DNA of 8,314 bases from Gemmatimonadota bacterium. Lineage in GTDB: Bacteria; Gemmatimonadota; Gemmatimonadetes; Longimicrobiales; Gaopeijiaceae. Each line of letters starts with the position of its first letter. Positions within the stretch are counted from its first letter, which is position 1. The position numbers were made by a program, and so were the translations under genes. Location: assembly GCA_018678395.1 (NCBI GenBank), contig JAHHMJ010000135.1, positions 1-8,314 on the forward strand, given 5' to 3'. The notes beneath the pieces are model-generated. The model had not been told where the DNA came from and ran no database searches. It saw nothing but the letters and a program-made list of their open reading frames with translations. Of this stretch, positions 1-7,015 are shown one piece after another.

Positions 1-475
1 CCCCCACCCACAGCAACCCCACGTACCAGATCGCCGATGCGACCGATACCGGAATCGCAGTGCGCCAGAACCCGTGGTGCGAGATGCCGGCGAAGGCCGG
101 GACGACGGCGCGGAGTCCCGGGAGGAAGCGCGCGAAGAAGATCGCCGGCGTCCCCCAGCGAGCGTAGAAGCCCTCGATCCGCCGCATCTGGCCCGGACGG
201 AGAACCCACCGCCCTGCTCCCTGCTCGAAGAAGCCCCGGCCGTAGCGGTCCCCCATTCGGTAGACGAGGAGGGCGCCCGCGACGTTCGCGCCCCAGGTCA
301 GGAGTCCCGCCGCCCAGAACTCCACGGCGCCCAGGGACGCCAGCAGCCCGGCCACGACGACGAAGGTATCGGCCGGGATGGGTGGAACGAGATTCTCGAT
401 GGCCGCGCCGACCCCGAGAAGCAGGTACACGGCCCACCCCGGGAGCGCCGCCAGGAAGTCGAGGGCCTGCGACAT
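1..475 (-). CDS. DedA-family integral membrane protein (3' end cut by window edge)
   Basis: The first 158 residues of a DedA/SNARE-associated (VTT domain) membrane protein are present; family members are usually about 200 residues, so roughly the last quarter is missing. The ATG at 475-473 lies 13 nt after the ispF stop, behind a G-rich stretch that is only a weak ribosome binding site. Hydrophobic segments are seen near residues 14-26, 37-60, 62-73 and 140-157. Family marks are an acidic pair, Glu27 and Asp36, in the ENLVPPIPAD re-entrant segment, and the FARFLPGLR motif with Arg116 and Arg122 spaced six apart, as in E. coli YqjA and DedA. Some DedA proteins are known to help return undecaprenyl phosphate or phospholipids across the membrane; others affect proton-dependent drug or alkaline tolerance. 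The exact substrate here cannot be read from sequence. It is last in the visible operon, directly behind ispF. Confidence 0.9.
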   Translation of the reverse strand, partial: MSQALDFLAALPGWAVYLLLGVGAAIENLVPPIPADTFVVVAGLLASLGAVEFWAAGLLTWGANVAGALLVYRMGDRYGRGFFEQGAGRWVLRPGQMRRIEGFYARWGTPAIFFARFLPGLRAVVPAFAGISHHGFWRTAIPVSVASAIWYVGLLWVG

Positions 476-488
476 CCGGCCCCCGCCG

Positions 489-1004
489 TCAGGGTGCGGC
501 GGGCGGCGTCTCTCGGGCCGGACGAGACGTCGAGGATCGCTCGATCAGCGCCACGGCGTGGACGCCGATGCCTTCGCTGCGTCCGATCCAGCCGAGCTGC
601 TCGTTGGTCTTGCCCTTCACGGAGACGAAGTCGGTGTCGACGCGCAGGGCGCCCGCGAGTCGCCCTCGCATCTCGTCGACGCGCGGACCGATTTTCGGCG
701 TCTGGCAGATCACCGTGACGTCGACATTGACGACCCGGTCACCCTGCCCGGCGAGGAGTGCGACGGCGCGCTCCAGGAGGTCGATCGAGTCGGCCCCTTT
801 CCAGCGATCGTCCGAGGGCGGAAAGTGACGGCCGATGTCGCCCAGCGCCGCCGCGCCGAGGATCGCATCGGTGATGGCGTGACAGACGGCGTCGGCGTCC
901 GAGTGCCCCGTCAGCCCGGGGTGGTCCGGAAAGACCACTCCACCCAGGACGAGGGGTCGCGCCGAGTCGAAGCGATGCGAGTCGTACCCGAAGCCGACTC
1001 GCAC
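489..1004 (-). CDS. ispF: 2-C-methyl-D-erythritol 2,4-cyclodiphosphate synthase
   Basis: IspF converts CDP-methylerythritol 2-phosphate to methylerythritol 2,4-cyclodiphosphate with loss of CMP, in the cytoplasmic MEP route to isopentenyl diphosphate. The 171-residue product begins MRVGFGYDSHRF, giving metal ligands Asp8 and His10, with the third ligand His42 in the HSDADAVCHAITDA block (residues 34-47). The C-terminal signature KTNEQLGWIGRSEGIG (132-147) carries conserved Thr133 and Glu135. Length is slightly above the usual 157-160 because of a Pro/Ala-rich tail of about 15 residues. The start is GTG (1004-1002), one base after the fabF stop (TGA-C-GTG). A GGAGGT sits about 15 nt upstream, too far for an ordinary start, so termination-reinitiation from fabF is likely. 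The gene stands alone, without ispD beside it. Confidence 0.97.
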   Translation of the reverse strand: MRVGFGYDSHRFDSARPLVLGGVVFPDHPGLTGHSDADAVCHAITDAILGAAALGDIGRHFPPSDDRWKGADSIDLLERAVALLAGQGDRVVNVDVTVICQTPKIGPRVDEMRGRLAGALRVDTDFVSVKGKTNEQLGWIGRSEGIGVHAVALIERSSTSRPARETPPAAP

Positions 1005-1005
1005 G

Positions 1006-2289
1006 TCAGGAACCGTCCCACCTCCGGAGCGCGAGGCACGCGTTATGCCCCCCGAACCCGAAGGAGTTGCTCAGCGCCACCTTCACGTCACGCTCCATCA
1101 TCCCCCCGTGCGCGTACTCCAGGTCGCACGTGGGATCGGGCGTGGTGAAGTTGATCGTCGGCGGAATGCGACCCTCGAGCATCGTCTGGGCACAGACGAT
1201 CGCCTCGACCGCACCCGACGCTCCGAGCAGGTGGCCGGTCATGGACTTGGTCGAGCCGACCACGATCTCCCGCGCTCGGTCGCCGAGCACCGCCTTGACC
1301 GCGATCGTCTCGTGCTCGTCGTTGACCGGTGTCGAGGTGCCGTGCGCGTTGACGTAGTCCACCTCCATCGCGTCGATCCCGCCGTCGGCGAGAGCCCGAC
1401 GCATCGCCTCCTGAGCGCCGAGATGCTCCGGGGGCGGTGACGTGATGTGGTAGGCGTCACCCGTGGCGCCGTATCCGACGACCTCGCCGTAGATGGTGGC
1501 GCCCCGCGCGAGCGCGTGCTCGAGAGCCTCGAGCACGAGCGCGCCCGAGCCCTCGCCGATCACGAACCCGTCGCGGGTCGCGTCGAACGGCCGGCTCGCC
1601 GTCTCCGGCTCGTCGTTGCGCGTCGTCATCGCCTTCATGGCCGCGAAACCCGCGACGGTCATGGGCGTGATGGTCGCCTCTGCGCCCCCGGCGAGCATGA
1701 CGTCGGCATCACCGCGCGCCACGACCCGGAACGCGTCACCGATCGCATGAGCCGACGACGCGCACGCCGAGACGGTCGCGTAGTTGGGGCCCCTGGCTCC
1801 GAACCGGATGCTGATCAGACCCGCCGCGATGTCCGGGATGAACATCGGTACGAAGAACGGGCTGACCCGGCGCGGACCCCGCTCGAGCATGATCCGGTGT
1901 TGGGTCTCGAAGGTGTTGATGCCTCCGATCCCGCTCCCGAAGATCACGCCGAAGCGGTCCGCGTCGACGACGTCCCCGGGACCGTCCGGCATCCCGGCCT
2001 GCGCGAGCGCCTCGCCCGAAGCGACCAGCCCGAACTGGGCGAACCGGTCATACCGACGGATCTCCTTCGCGTCGATCACGTGTGAGGCATCGAAGTCCTT
2101 CACCTCGCACGCGACCCGTGTCGGGAAGTCCTCCGTGGCATCGAAATGCGTGATGGGTCCGCCACCACTCGTTCCGGCCAGAAGGGCGGACCACGACGTG
2201 GGCACGTCGTTGCCCACGGGCGTGACCGCTCCCATACCGGTGATCACCACCCGACGCTCGCGCCGGGCGCCCCGCTCGGTCCCCGTCAT
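1006..2289 (-). CDS. fabF: 3-oxoacyl-[ACP] synthase II
   Basis: FabF condenses malonyl-ACP with a growing acyl-ACP in the elongation cycle of type II fatty acid synthesis. The 427-residue protein is a full thiolase-fold KAS II. The nucleophile is Cys176 in VSACASSAHAIG, and the catalytic histidines are His316 (NAHGTSTPVND) and His353 (KSMTGHLLGASGA), with the conserved Lys348 just before. The gating loop NSFGFGGHN (408-416) is intact. The N-terminus runs about 13 residues before VVITGMG, somewhat longer than E. coli FabF; two in-frame GTG codons at that point could be alternative starts. The ATG at 2289-2287 is preferred because it leaves a 19-nt gap after acpP. Its leader has only a weak GGGGA or GAAG element. 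It lies between its carrier acpP and ispF. Confidence 0.98.
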   Translation of the reverse strand: MTGTERGARRERRVVITGMGAVTPVGNDVPTSWSALLAGTSGGGPITHFDATEDFPTRVACEVKDFDASHVIDAKEIRRYDRFAQFGLVASGEALAQAGMPDGPGDVVDADRFGVIFGSGIGGINTFETQHRIMLERGPRRVSPFFVPMFIPDIAAGLISIRFGARGPNYATVSACASSAHAIGDAFRVVARGDADVMLAGGAEATITPMTVAGFAAMKAMTTRNDEPETASRPFDATRDGFVIGEGSGALVLEALEHALARGATIYGEVVGYGATGDAYHITSPPPEHLGAQEAMRRALADGGIDAMEVDYVNAHGTSTPVNDEHETIAVKAVLGDRAREIVVGSTKSMTGHLLGASGAVEAIVCAQTMLEGRIPPTINFTTPDPTCDLEYAHGGMMERDVKVALSNSFGFGGHNACLALRRWDGS

Positions 2290-2308
2290 CGCTTCGCGGT
2301 CCCCGCGG

Positions 2309-2554
2309 TCAGTTGGACTCCGCGGCGCGCTTCTTCATGTACCCGATGGCATCGCCCACGGTACGAAGCGTCTCGGCGTCCTCGTCGGGAATGTCGAATC
2401 CGAACTCCTCCTCGAAGGCCATCACCAGCTCGACGGTGTCGAGCGAGTCGGCCCCGAGGTCCTCTACGAAGGACGCCTCGTCGGTGACCTTCTCGGGCTC
2501 GACGCCCAGCTCGTTGATGATGATCTCACGCACTTTGGAAGCGGCGTCGGACAT
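2309..2554 (-). CDS. acpP: Acyl carrier protein
   Basis: This 81-residue acidic, helical protein carries fatty acyl intermediates on a 4'-phosphopantetheine arm. The attachment serine is Ser37 in the invariant [10 protein letters not shown] block, and helix II/III residues [12 protein letters not shown] (48-59) are typical of bacterial ACP. Length matches the family (77-82). The ATG at 2554-2552 is chosen over a longer in-frame reading because [11 protein letters not shown] aligns with known ACP N-termini and is preceded by AGGAGA at a 6-nt spacing, the clearest ribosome binding site in the window. The longer reading would overlap fabG. The 34-nt gap upstream is the largest in the operon, which fits the general need for high ACP expression. 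The phosphopantetheinyl transferase gene acpS is not in this window. Confidence 0.98.
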   Translation of the reverse strand: MSDAASKVREIIINELGVEPEKVTDEASFVEDLGADSLDTVELVMAFEEEFGFDIPDEDAETLRTVGDAIGYMKKRAAESN

Positions 2555-2588
2555 GCCCTGTCTCCTGTTGGAATGGTTCGGTCGGAAG
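2555..2588 (-). promoter_or_regulatory. fabG-acpP intercistronic spacer with strong Shine-Dalgarno
   Basis: This 34-nt spacer is the longest non-coding stretch in the window. It carries AGGAGA at 2566-2561, six bases before the acpP ATG. No hairpin followed by a U-run, and no clear -10/-35 pair, is visible inside it. Confidence 0.8.
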
Positions 2589-3338
2589 TCACATGACCAT
2601 CCCGCCATCGACGGCGAGAACCTGGCCGGTAATGTAGCGGGCCGAGGGGCCCGCAAGGAAGCGCACCACCCCGGCGATATCCTCGGGGTCACCGAGGCGC
2701 TGCAGGGGGATGCCGGACTGCAGCGCCTCGGTCTGTGCGTCTCCGAGATCCGCAGTCATATCGGTACGGATGTAGCCGGGGGCGACGGCGTTGCAGCGGA
2801 TGCCCCGGGGAGCCAACTCGCGCGCCACCGACTTGGTCAGCCCCACGAGGCCGGCCTTGGACGCGGCGTAGTTGGCCTGGCCGGCATTGCCCATGAGGCC
2901 GACGACCGACGTGACGTTGAGAATCACACCGTCCCGCCGGCGCATCATCCCCTTCGTCACGGCCTTCACGGTGTGGAACGCCGCCTTGAGGTTGACGTCC
3001 AGAACGGCATCCCAGTCCTCCTCCTTCATGCGCAGGAGCAGGTTGTCCCGGGTGATGCCGGCGTTGTTCACGAGGATGCCGACCGGCCCGAGCTCTTCGT
3101 CCACGCGGCGCACCATCGCGACGACGGCCTCCCCGTCGGAGACGTCGCACCCGATGCCCAGGTGACCCTCGCCCGGAAGCTCGGCGGCAGCCGCCGCCGC
3201 CCCTTCGGCATTCCGAGCGATCACCGCCACGCGCGCGCCTCCTTCGGCCAGAGCCTCGGCGATGGCCCGCCCGATCCCTCGCGATCCGCCGGTGACGATC
3301 GCGACCGCGCCTTCGAGTTCTCCGGTGCCCGTGCTCAC
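2589..3338 (-). CDS. fabG: 3-oxoacyl-[ACP] reductase
   Basis: FabG is an SDR-family enzyme that reduces 3-oxoacyl-ACP to (R)-3-hydroxyacyl-ACP with NADPH. From the GTG at 3338-3336 the product is 249 residues, the usual FabG size. Cofactor motif TGGSRGIG spans 16-23, NNAG spans 91-94, and the catalytic set is Asn116, Ser144, Tyr157 and Lys161 (NYAASKAGL). The PGYIRTDMT segment (188-195) and C-terminal [11 protein letters not shown] are typical. The GTG overlaps the fabD stop as GTGA, and GGAGGT lies six bases upstream inside fabD. A longer in-frame reading to about 3500 adds 54 residues unlike any FabG and is rejected. An alanine run (about 46-52) after the Rossmann strand is the only local oddity. 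Confidence 0.97.
   Translation of the reverse strand: MSTGTGELEGAVAIVTGGSRGIGRAIAEALAEGGARVAVIARNAEGAAAAAAELPGEGHLGIGCDVSDGEAVVAMVRRVDEELGPVGILVNNAGITRDNLLLRMKEEDWDAVLDVNLKAAFHTVKAVTKGMMRRRDGVILNVTSVVGLMGNAGQANYAASKAGLVGLTKSVARELAPRGIRCNAVAPGYIRTDMTADLGDAQTEALQSGIPLQRLGDPEDIAGVVRFLAGPSARYITGQVLAVDGGMVM
2637..2654 (-). repeat. Perfect 7-bp inverted repeat (hairpin) near the fabG 3' end
   Basis: On the transcribed strand the sequence reads GCGGGCC, a CCTC loop, then GGCCCGC: a perfect 7-bp all-G/C stem. It lies inside fabG (codons for AGPSAR, near residues 229-234), about 83 nt before the acpP start. No U-tract follows, so it is not an intrinsic terminator. It may be a chance product of high GC, or it may stabilise or delimit an acpP transcript. 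Confidence 0.4.
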
Positions 3339-4255
3339 GACTCCACCTCCAATCCCTCGATCTGCTCGAGTGTACCGACGCTGGTGCACGGGGCCTCCCG
3401 CGCGATCCGACGCTGCAGACCCCGCAGCACCGATCCCGGTCCAATCTCGAGGAAGCGCGTGGCTCCCGCATCGACCATGAACCGGATCGATGCCGCCCAC
3501 CGCACCGGCGAGGTGACCTGGCGGACCAGGAGTTCCCGGGCCTCGGATCCCGACGTCACGGCCTCGGCCGTCACGTTGGATACGACGGGGACGGTCGGAT
3601 CGGCGATGGACAGCTCGGAAAGGAAGGCGTCGAGCCCCTCCGCGGCATGCTGCATCAGCGGCGAGTGGAACGCGCCGGACACCTGAAGGCGTACCGCTTT
3701 CCTCGCGCCGGCATCCAGCGCGCGCTGCATCCCCTCTTCGACGGCCTCGACATCACCCGAGATCACGACCTGACCCGGGGAGTTGAAGTTCGCCGGGACG
3801 CACACACCCGACTCGACCGCGGCGCACGCCCCTTCGACGTCTCCGTCGTCGAGCCCGATGATCGCCGCCATCGTGCCCGGCCGCTCTTCACCCGAATCGA
3901 ACATCAGTTCGCCCCGCCTGCGCACCGCGCGCACCGCGTCGACGAACGACAGCGTGCCCGCCGCCACGTGGGCGCTGAACTCGCCCAGAGAGTGGCCCGC
4001 GGTGAAGGCGACCGGTCCGAGACGGTCCTCGATCAGCCGCAGCGCGGCGACGGAGTGGACCAGCAACGCCGGCTGGGCGTTTCGGGTCGCCGTGAGTTCA
4101 TCCTCGGGTCCTTCGAACATGACGCGGCTGAGCTCGAAGCCGAGTGCCTCGTCCGCCTCGTCGAAGAGCGCACGAGCGGCGGGAAACGCCTCGACGAGGT
4201 CGCGCCCCATACCGACGACCTGGGACCCCTGTCCGGGGAAGAGCAGCGAGAGCAT
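3335..4255 (-). CDS. fabD: Malonyl-CoA:ACP transacylase
   Basis: FabD transfers malonyl from CoA to ACP, supplying the extender for every elongation round. The 306-residue protein (E. coli has 309) opens with LFPGQGSQ (residues 5-12). It carries the nucleophile Ser89 in GHSLGEFSA, the malonyl-binding Arg114 in RRRGELM and the catalytic His197 in GAFHSPLM. NSPGQVVISG (158-167) and IGPGSVLRGL (271-280) are further family blocks. The ATG at 4255-4253 gives the normal FabD N-terminus, but its leader is pyrimidine-rich (CCACCCTCCTGCG) with no Shine-Dalgarno. A GTG at 4300-4298 would add 15 residues and overlap fabH by 13 nt. The start is therefore less sure than the function. The 3' end overlaps fabG by 4 nt. 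Confidence 0.96.
   Translation of the reverse strand: MLSLLFPGQGSQVVGMGRDLVEAFPAARALFDEADEALGFELSRVMFEGPEDELTATRNAQPALLVHSVAALRLIEDRLGPVAFTAGHSLGEFSAHVAAGTLSFVDAVRAVRRRGELMFDSGEERPGTMAAIIGLDDGDVEGACAAVESGVCVPANFNSPGQVVISGDVEAVEEGMQRALDAGARKAVRLQVSGAFHSPLMQHAAEGLDAFLSELSIADPTVPVVSNVTAEAVTSGSEARELLVRQVTSPVRWAASIRFMVDAGATRFLEIGPGSVLRGLQRRIAREAPCTSVGTLEQIEGLEVES
3345..3350 (-). promoter_or_regulatory. Shine-Dalgarno of fabG inside fabD
   Basis: GGAGGT lies six bases before the fabG GTG, within the last codons of fabD. With the GTGA overlap it decides the fabG start in favour of 3338 and points to translational coupling. Confidence 0.85.
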
Positions 4256-4287
4256 CGCAGGAGGGTGGAATGAAGGGGGGTGCGGGA

Positions 4288-5280
4288 TCAGGTCCGCCAC
4301 ACCGTGGCGCCCCAGGTGAGGCCGGCGCCGAACGTGGACGAGAGGATGTTCATGCCGGGACGAACCCGTCCCTCTTCGATGGCCTCGTCGAGCGCGACGG
4401 GGATCGACGCCGAACTCATGTTGCCGTAGCGGTCGACGTTGACGTAGACCTTCTCCATCGGCAGGCCGGCGTACTTCGCCGTGGCTTCGATGATGCGGAT
4501 GTTGGCCTGATGCGGGATCATGAGGTCGATGTCGTCGCCCGTGAGGCCGGCCTGCTGCATCGCCTGGTCACACGCCTCGGCCATGGACCGGACCGCGTTC
4601 TTGAAGATCTCCCGCCCGGACATCTTCATGAGGTGCTCCCGCTCCCCGACGACCTGTGCGTCGAGAGGCATGCGTACGCCGCCGGCGGGGCGGTAGAGGA
4701 GTTCGGCGAGCGATCCGTCGGAACGGTGGTGGGCCGACAGGATTCCCCGCTCACCGTCGCTGGGCTTGAGCACGGCCGCCCCCGAACCGTCGCCGAAGAG
4801 CACGCACGTGGCGCGGTCCTCCCAGTCGAGGATGTTGCTCATCTTCTCGGTGGCCACCACCAGCGCGACTTCGCCGCGCCCCGCGGCCAGAAAGCCCTCG
4901 GCCATCGTGAGGCCGTACAGCCATCCCGAACAGGCGGCCTGGATGTCGAACGCCAGGGCGTTGTCGCAGCCGAGGAGCGTCTGAACGTCGCATGCGGTCG
5001 AGGGGAGCCAGCGGTCGGGCGTCGCGGTCGATACGATGACGATGTCCACCTCGCCCGGCTCGACGCCCGCGCTCTCCATGGCCTTGCGGCCGGATTCGCG
5101 TCCCATCTCGGCCGCCAGCAGAGACGGGTCCCCGATGCGACGCTCCCGAATCCCGGTCCGCGTGCGAATCCACTCGTCGGTGGTGTCCATCCGCTCGGCG
5201 AGGTCGTCGTTGGTGACCACGTTCGGTGGGAGGAATCGTCCCGTCCCGGCGATCTCCACCTGGGGCGTCGGTGTCTTCAT
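4288..5280 (-). CDS. fabH: 3-oxoacyl-[ACP] synthase III
   Basis: FabH starts fatty acid synthesis by condensing a short acyl-CoA with malonyl-ACP. The 330-residue protein has the Cys-His-Asn triad: Cys117 in AACSGWLYGL, His257 in PHQANIRII and Asn287 in YGNMSSASIP. The N-terminal TTDEWIRTRTGIRERRI (33-49) and C-terminal FGAGLTWGA (317-325) blocks are diagnostic of KAS III. The primer choice (acetyl versus branched) cannot be read with confidence. The ATG at 5280-5278 overlaps the plsX stop as ATGA, with GGAG five bases upstream inside plsX, so translation is probably coupled to plsX. The gene is full length with no damage. Confidence 0.98.
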   Translation of the reverse strand: MKTPTPQVEIAGTGRFLPPNVVTNDDLAERMDTTDEWIRTRTGIRERRIGDPSLLAAEMGRESGRKAMESAGVEPGEVDIVIVSTATPDRWLPSTACDVQTLLGCDNALAFDIQAACSGWLYGLTMAEGFLAAGRGEVALVVATEKMSNILDWEDRATCVLFGDGSGAAVLKPSDGERGILSAHHRSDGSLAELLYRPAGGVRMPLDAQVVGEREHLMKMSGREIFKNAVRSMAEACDQAMQQAGLTGDDIDLMIPHQANIRIIEATAKYAGLPMEKVYVNVDRYGNMSSASIPVALDEAIEEGRVRPGMNILSSTFGAGLTWGATVWRT

Positions 5281-6272
5281 GCCGTCTCCGGAAGGATCGA
5301 GTCGTGGAGTTCGGACGCCATGTCGGCGACCATGCCGCTGAGCACGGCCTGTCTGGCGACCCGCACGGCGTTGCGTATGGCCTTCGGTGGCGACCCGCCA
5401 TGGCAGATGATCGTGACGCCGTTCACGCCGAGCAGTGGGGCTCCGCCGTATTCGGAGTAGTCCAGCAGTCGAAGCACCGAGTCGAATGCCACGTCGAGGC
5501 CTCGCTCCCGCTGCTCGCGCTGCACGAGACCGAGGATGAACTGCGCGACCGACTCGTAGAACTTCAGCAGCACGTTGCCGACGAACCCATCGGCGACCAG
5601 GACGTCGCAGGCCCCCGCGACGACCTGACGGCCCTCGATGTTGCCGACGAAGTTCAGTCCCTCGTCGGCCGCCAGCATCCGATACGCTTCCTGCGCGCGC
5701 TCCTCGCCCTTGCCCGGTTCCTCGCCGATGTTCAGCAGCCCGATCCGGGGTTCGTCGATGCCCAGCACGTCCGCCATGTACACGCGCCCCAGGTGGGCGA
5801 ATTGCCGCAGGTGGCGTGGCTTGCAGTCGACGTTGGTCCCCGCGTCGAGCAGGAGCGAAGGGGTCGAAGCCGTGGGCAGGAACGTGCCGACCGAGGGACG
5901 CTCCACTCCGGGCAGTCGCCGCAGGATGAAGAGCGAAGCCGCCATCACGGCCCCCGTGGGCCCGGCACTGATGAAGGCGTCGACCGCACCCTCTCGATGC
6001 AACCGCAGGCCGACCGCAATCGACGAATCCGGCTTGCGGCGCACGACCGTGGCGGGAGCGTCATCATGCAGGACACGCTCCCGAGCGGCCTCGACGTGTA
6101 TGCGCCCGAGCGGCGCATCGTCGTGGCGCGCCAATTCGGCACCGATGAGGTCGGGGTCGCCGACGAGAACGATCTCGAAGTCCTCGCCCAGCTCGTTCAG
6201 CGCACGGATCGCACCCTCGACCTCGGTCGTGGGAGCGGCGTCCGTGCCCATGGCATCGAGGGCGATGCGCAC
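5277..6272 (-). CDS. plsX: Phosphate acyltransferase (acyl-ACP:phosphate)
   Basis: PlsX makes acyl-phosphate from acyl-ACP and inorganic phosphate, the donor used by PlsY for the first step of phospholipid synthesis; it is a peripheral membrane enzyme. The 331-residue product begins MRIALDAMGTDAAP and carries SSIAVGLRLHREG (83-95), the DAGTNVDCKP block (143-152), IGLLNIGEEPGKG (177-189), NFVGNIEGR (207-215), VADGFVGNVLLK (226-237) and GGAPLLGVNG (276-285), all typical of the family. Two motifs deviate from the form I recall: usual GGDxAP reads GTDAAP, and usual SAGNTGA reads SAGPTGA (102-108). The start is GTG (6272-6270), 12 nt after rpmF, with only a G-rich, weak ribosome site. It sits in its usual place between rpmF and fabH. 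Confidence 0.97.
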   Translation of the reverse strand: MRIALDAMGTDAAPTTEVEGAIRALNELGEDFEIVLVGDPDLIGAELARHDDAPLGRIHVEAARERVLHDDAPATVVRRKPDSSIAVGLRLHREGAVDAFISAGPTGAVMAASLFILRRLPGVERPSVGTFLPTASTPSLLLDAGTNVDCKPRHLRQFAHLGRVYMADVLGIDEPRIGLLNIGEEPGKGEERAQEAYRMLAADEGLNFVGNIEGRQVVAGACDVLVADGFVGNVLLKFYESVAQFILGLVQREQRERGLDVAFDSVLRLLDYSEYGGAPLLGVNGVTIICHGGSPPKAIRNAVRVARQAVLSGMVADMASELHDSILPETA

Positions 6273-6284
6273 GGGACGCCCCCG

Positions 6285-6467
6285 CTAGAAGGCGTCGACT
6301 TCGACGACCGCCTCACCCCGGTAGTAGCCGCAACCGGGGCACACCCGGTGGGGCTGCTTGGGGTCCCCGCACCGGGGGCAGGTATTCAGCGTGGGCGTCT
6401 CGGCCTTGTAGTGGGTCCGACGCTTCCGCTTGCGCTGCTTGCTCGTCCGCTTCTTCGGGACAGCCAT
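6285..6467 (-). CDS. rpmF: 50S ribosomal protein L32 (zinc-ribbon form)
   Basis: L32 is a small protein of the large ribosomal subunit. The 60-residue product begins [17 protein letters not shown], the typical basic L32 N-terminus. It has two cysteine pairs, Cys30/Cys33 (CPRC) and Cys43/Cys46 (CPGC), so it is the zinc-binding C+ type. The ATG at 6467-6465 is chosen because MAVPK is the conserved start; a longer in-frame reading from 6503 would run back into yceD. TGAGG, overlapping the yceD stop codon, lies five bases upstream as ribosome binding site. The gap to yceD is only 7 nt, so the pair is surely cotranscribed, as in many bacteria. Confidence 0.98.
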   Translation of the reverse strand: MAVPKKRTSKQRKRKRRTHYKAETPTLNTCPRCGDPKQPHRVCPGCGYYRGEAVVEVDAF

Positions 6468-6474
6468 TATCGCC

Positions 6475-6987
6475 TCACTCGCTCTTGAGAGCCCGGAGCG
6501 CATCCCATCGGGGATCCGGCTCGACCGGACTGCAATCGCACGTCTGTTCGTTCCGATTGACGCCGCAGAGCGGGCAGAGACCGGCGCAATCGTCGCGGCA
6601 CTCCACCCAGCGCTCCGTGGAGAGGATCAACTCCTCTCGCAAGACGTCACCCAGCTCAAGCGTCATCGCGTCCGCGGCCAACGGTCGGAGATCCGACCCT
6701 TCGACCGCCCCGCTCTCGTCCGGCTCCGCGAAGACGAAGAACATCTCCTGCTTGAGCGGAATCCGAACCGCCTCGAGACACCGGCGACATTCCGCCACCC
6801 GTGTCCCCTCCACCTCCAGGCGCACGACGATTTCGCCGGTGCCGGAGACCGTCGCACGACCCCGAACGACGACATCGCCGTCGAATCGGAGGTCGCCCCC
6901 CTCCCAGAGGGGATCGTCGGGAGCGACCGCGATCTCGAAAGACCGCGAACCCTCCCGCTCGAGCCGAGGAAGGTCGAGCCTGAGCAT
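6475..6987 (-). CDS. yceD: YceD/DUF177 family protein (23S rRNA accumulation)
   Basis: The 170-residue protein matches the YceD/DUF177 family, encoded beside rpmF in most bacteria and reported to affect 23S rRNA accumulation; its biochemical activity is not settled. An N-terminal beta-rich part is followed by CRRC (67-70) and a C-terminal cysteine cluster [18 protein letters not shown] (130-147) plus Cys150 and Cys152, resembling a zinc-binding site. The family tail [10 protein letters not shown] (158-167) is present. The ATG at 6987-6985 follows the ackA stop by 11 nt. An in-frame stop nine bases upstream rules out a longer reading. No Shine-Dalgarno is visible and two small overlapping hairpins sit in front of the start. 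Confidence 0.92.
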   Translation of the reverse strand: MLRLDLPRLEREGSRSFEIAVAPDDPLWEGGDLRFDGDVVVRGRATVSGTGEIVVRLEVEGTRVAECRRCLEAVRIPLKQEMFFVFAEPDESGAVEGSDLRPLAADAMTLELGDVLREELILSTERWVECRDDCAGLCPLCGVNRNEQTCDCSPVEPDPRWDALRALKSE

Positions 6988-6991
6988 AGCT

Positions 6992-7015
6992 GGCTAAGCT
7001 AGCCGGGCGACCCGG
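6992..7015 (-). repeat. Two overlapping small inverted repeats before yceD
   Basis: On the transcribed strand CCGGG-TCG-CCCGG (7015-7003) is followed by GGCTA-GCT-TAGCC (7004-6992). Both are perfect 5-bp stems with 3-nt loops, sharing two bases, so they cannot both form completely. They span the ackA stop codon and end four bases before the yceD ATG. No U-run follows, so a classical terminator is unlikely. A role in yceD translation or message processing is a guess. Confidence 0.4.

Noticed and set aside
37..1148. Plus-strand open frames opposite dedA and ispF
   Set aside because: Arg/Pro/Ser-rich translations without domain features; the minus strand encodes clear DedA and IspF proteins.
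2555..2588. FapR- or FadR-type operator in the fabG-acpP spacer
   Set aside because: No palindromic operator-like sequence is visible in the 34 nt.
2555..2692. 46-codon N-terminal extension of acpP
   Set aside because: It runs into fabG, and the ATG at 2554 has a strong AGGAGA and a standard ACP N-terminus.
3339..3500. 54-codon N-terminal extension of fabG
   Set aside because: It overlaps fabD in another frame and resembles no FabG N-terminus; GGAGGT plus the GTGA overlap fixes the start at 3338.
2313..3686. Long plus-strand open frame of 457 codons
   Set aside because: It lies opposite acpP, fabG and fabD, which carry full family motifs. Its translation is low-complexity and Arg/Ser/His-rich, as expected for antisense frames in GC-rich DNA.
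4144..5460. Long plus-strand open frame of 438 codons
   Set aside because: Antisense to fabD, fabH and plsX, with no recognisable domain; a GC-driven shadow.
5226..6488. Long plus-strand open frame of 420 codons
   Set aside because: Antisense to plsX and rpmF, with biased composition and no motif.
6468..6503. 12-codon N-terminal extension of rpmF
   Set aside because: It overlaps yceD; L32 proteins begin MAVPK, matching the ATG at 6467.
6992..7015. Intrinsic terminator between ackA and yceD
   Set aside because: The stems are only 5 bp and no U-run follows on the transcribed strand.
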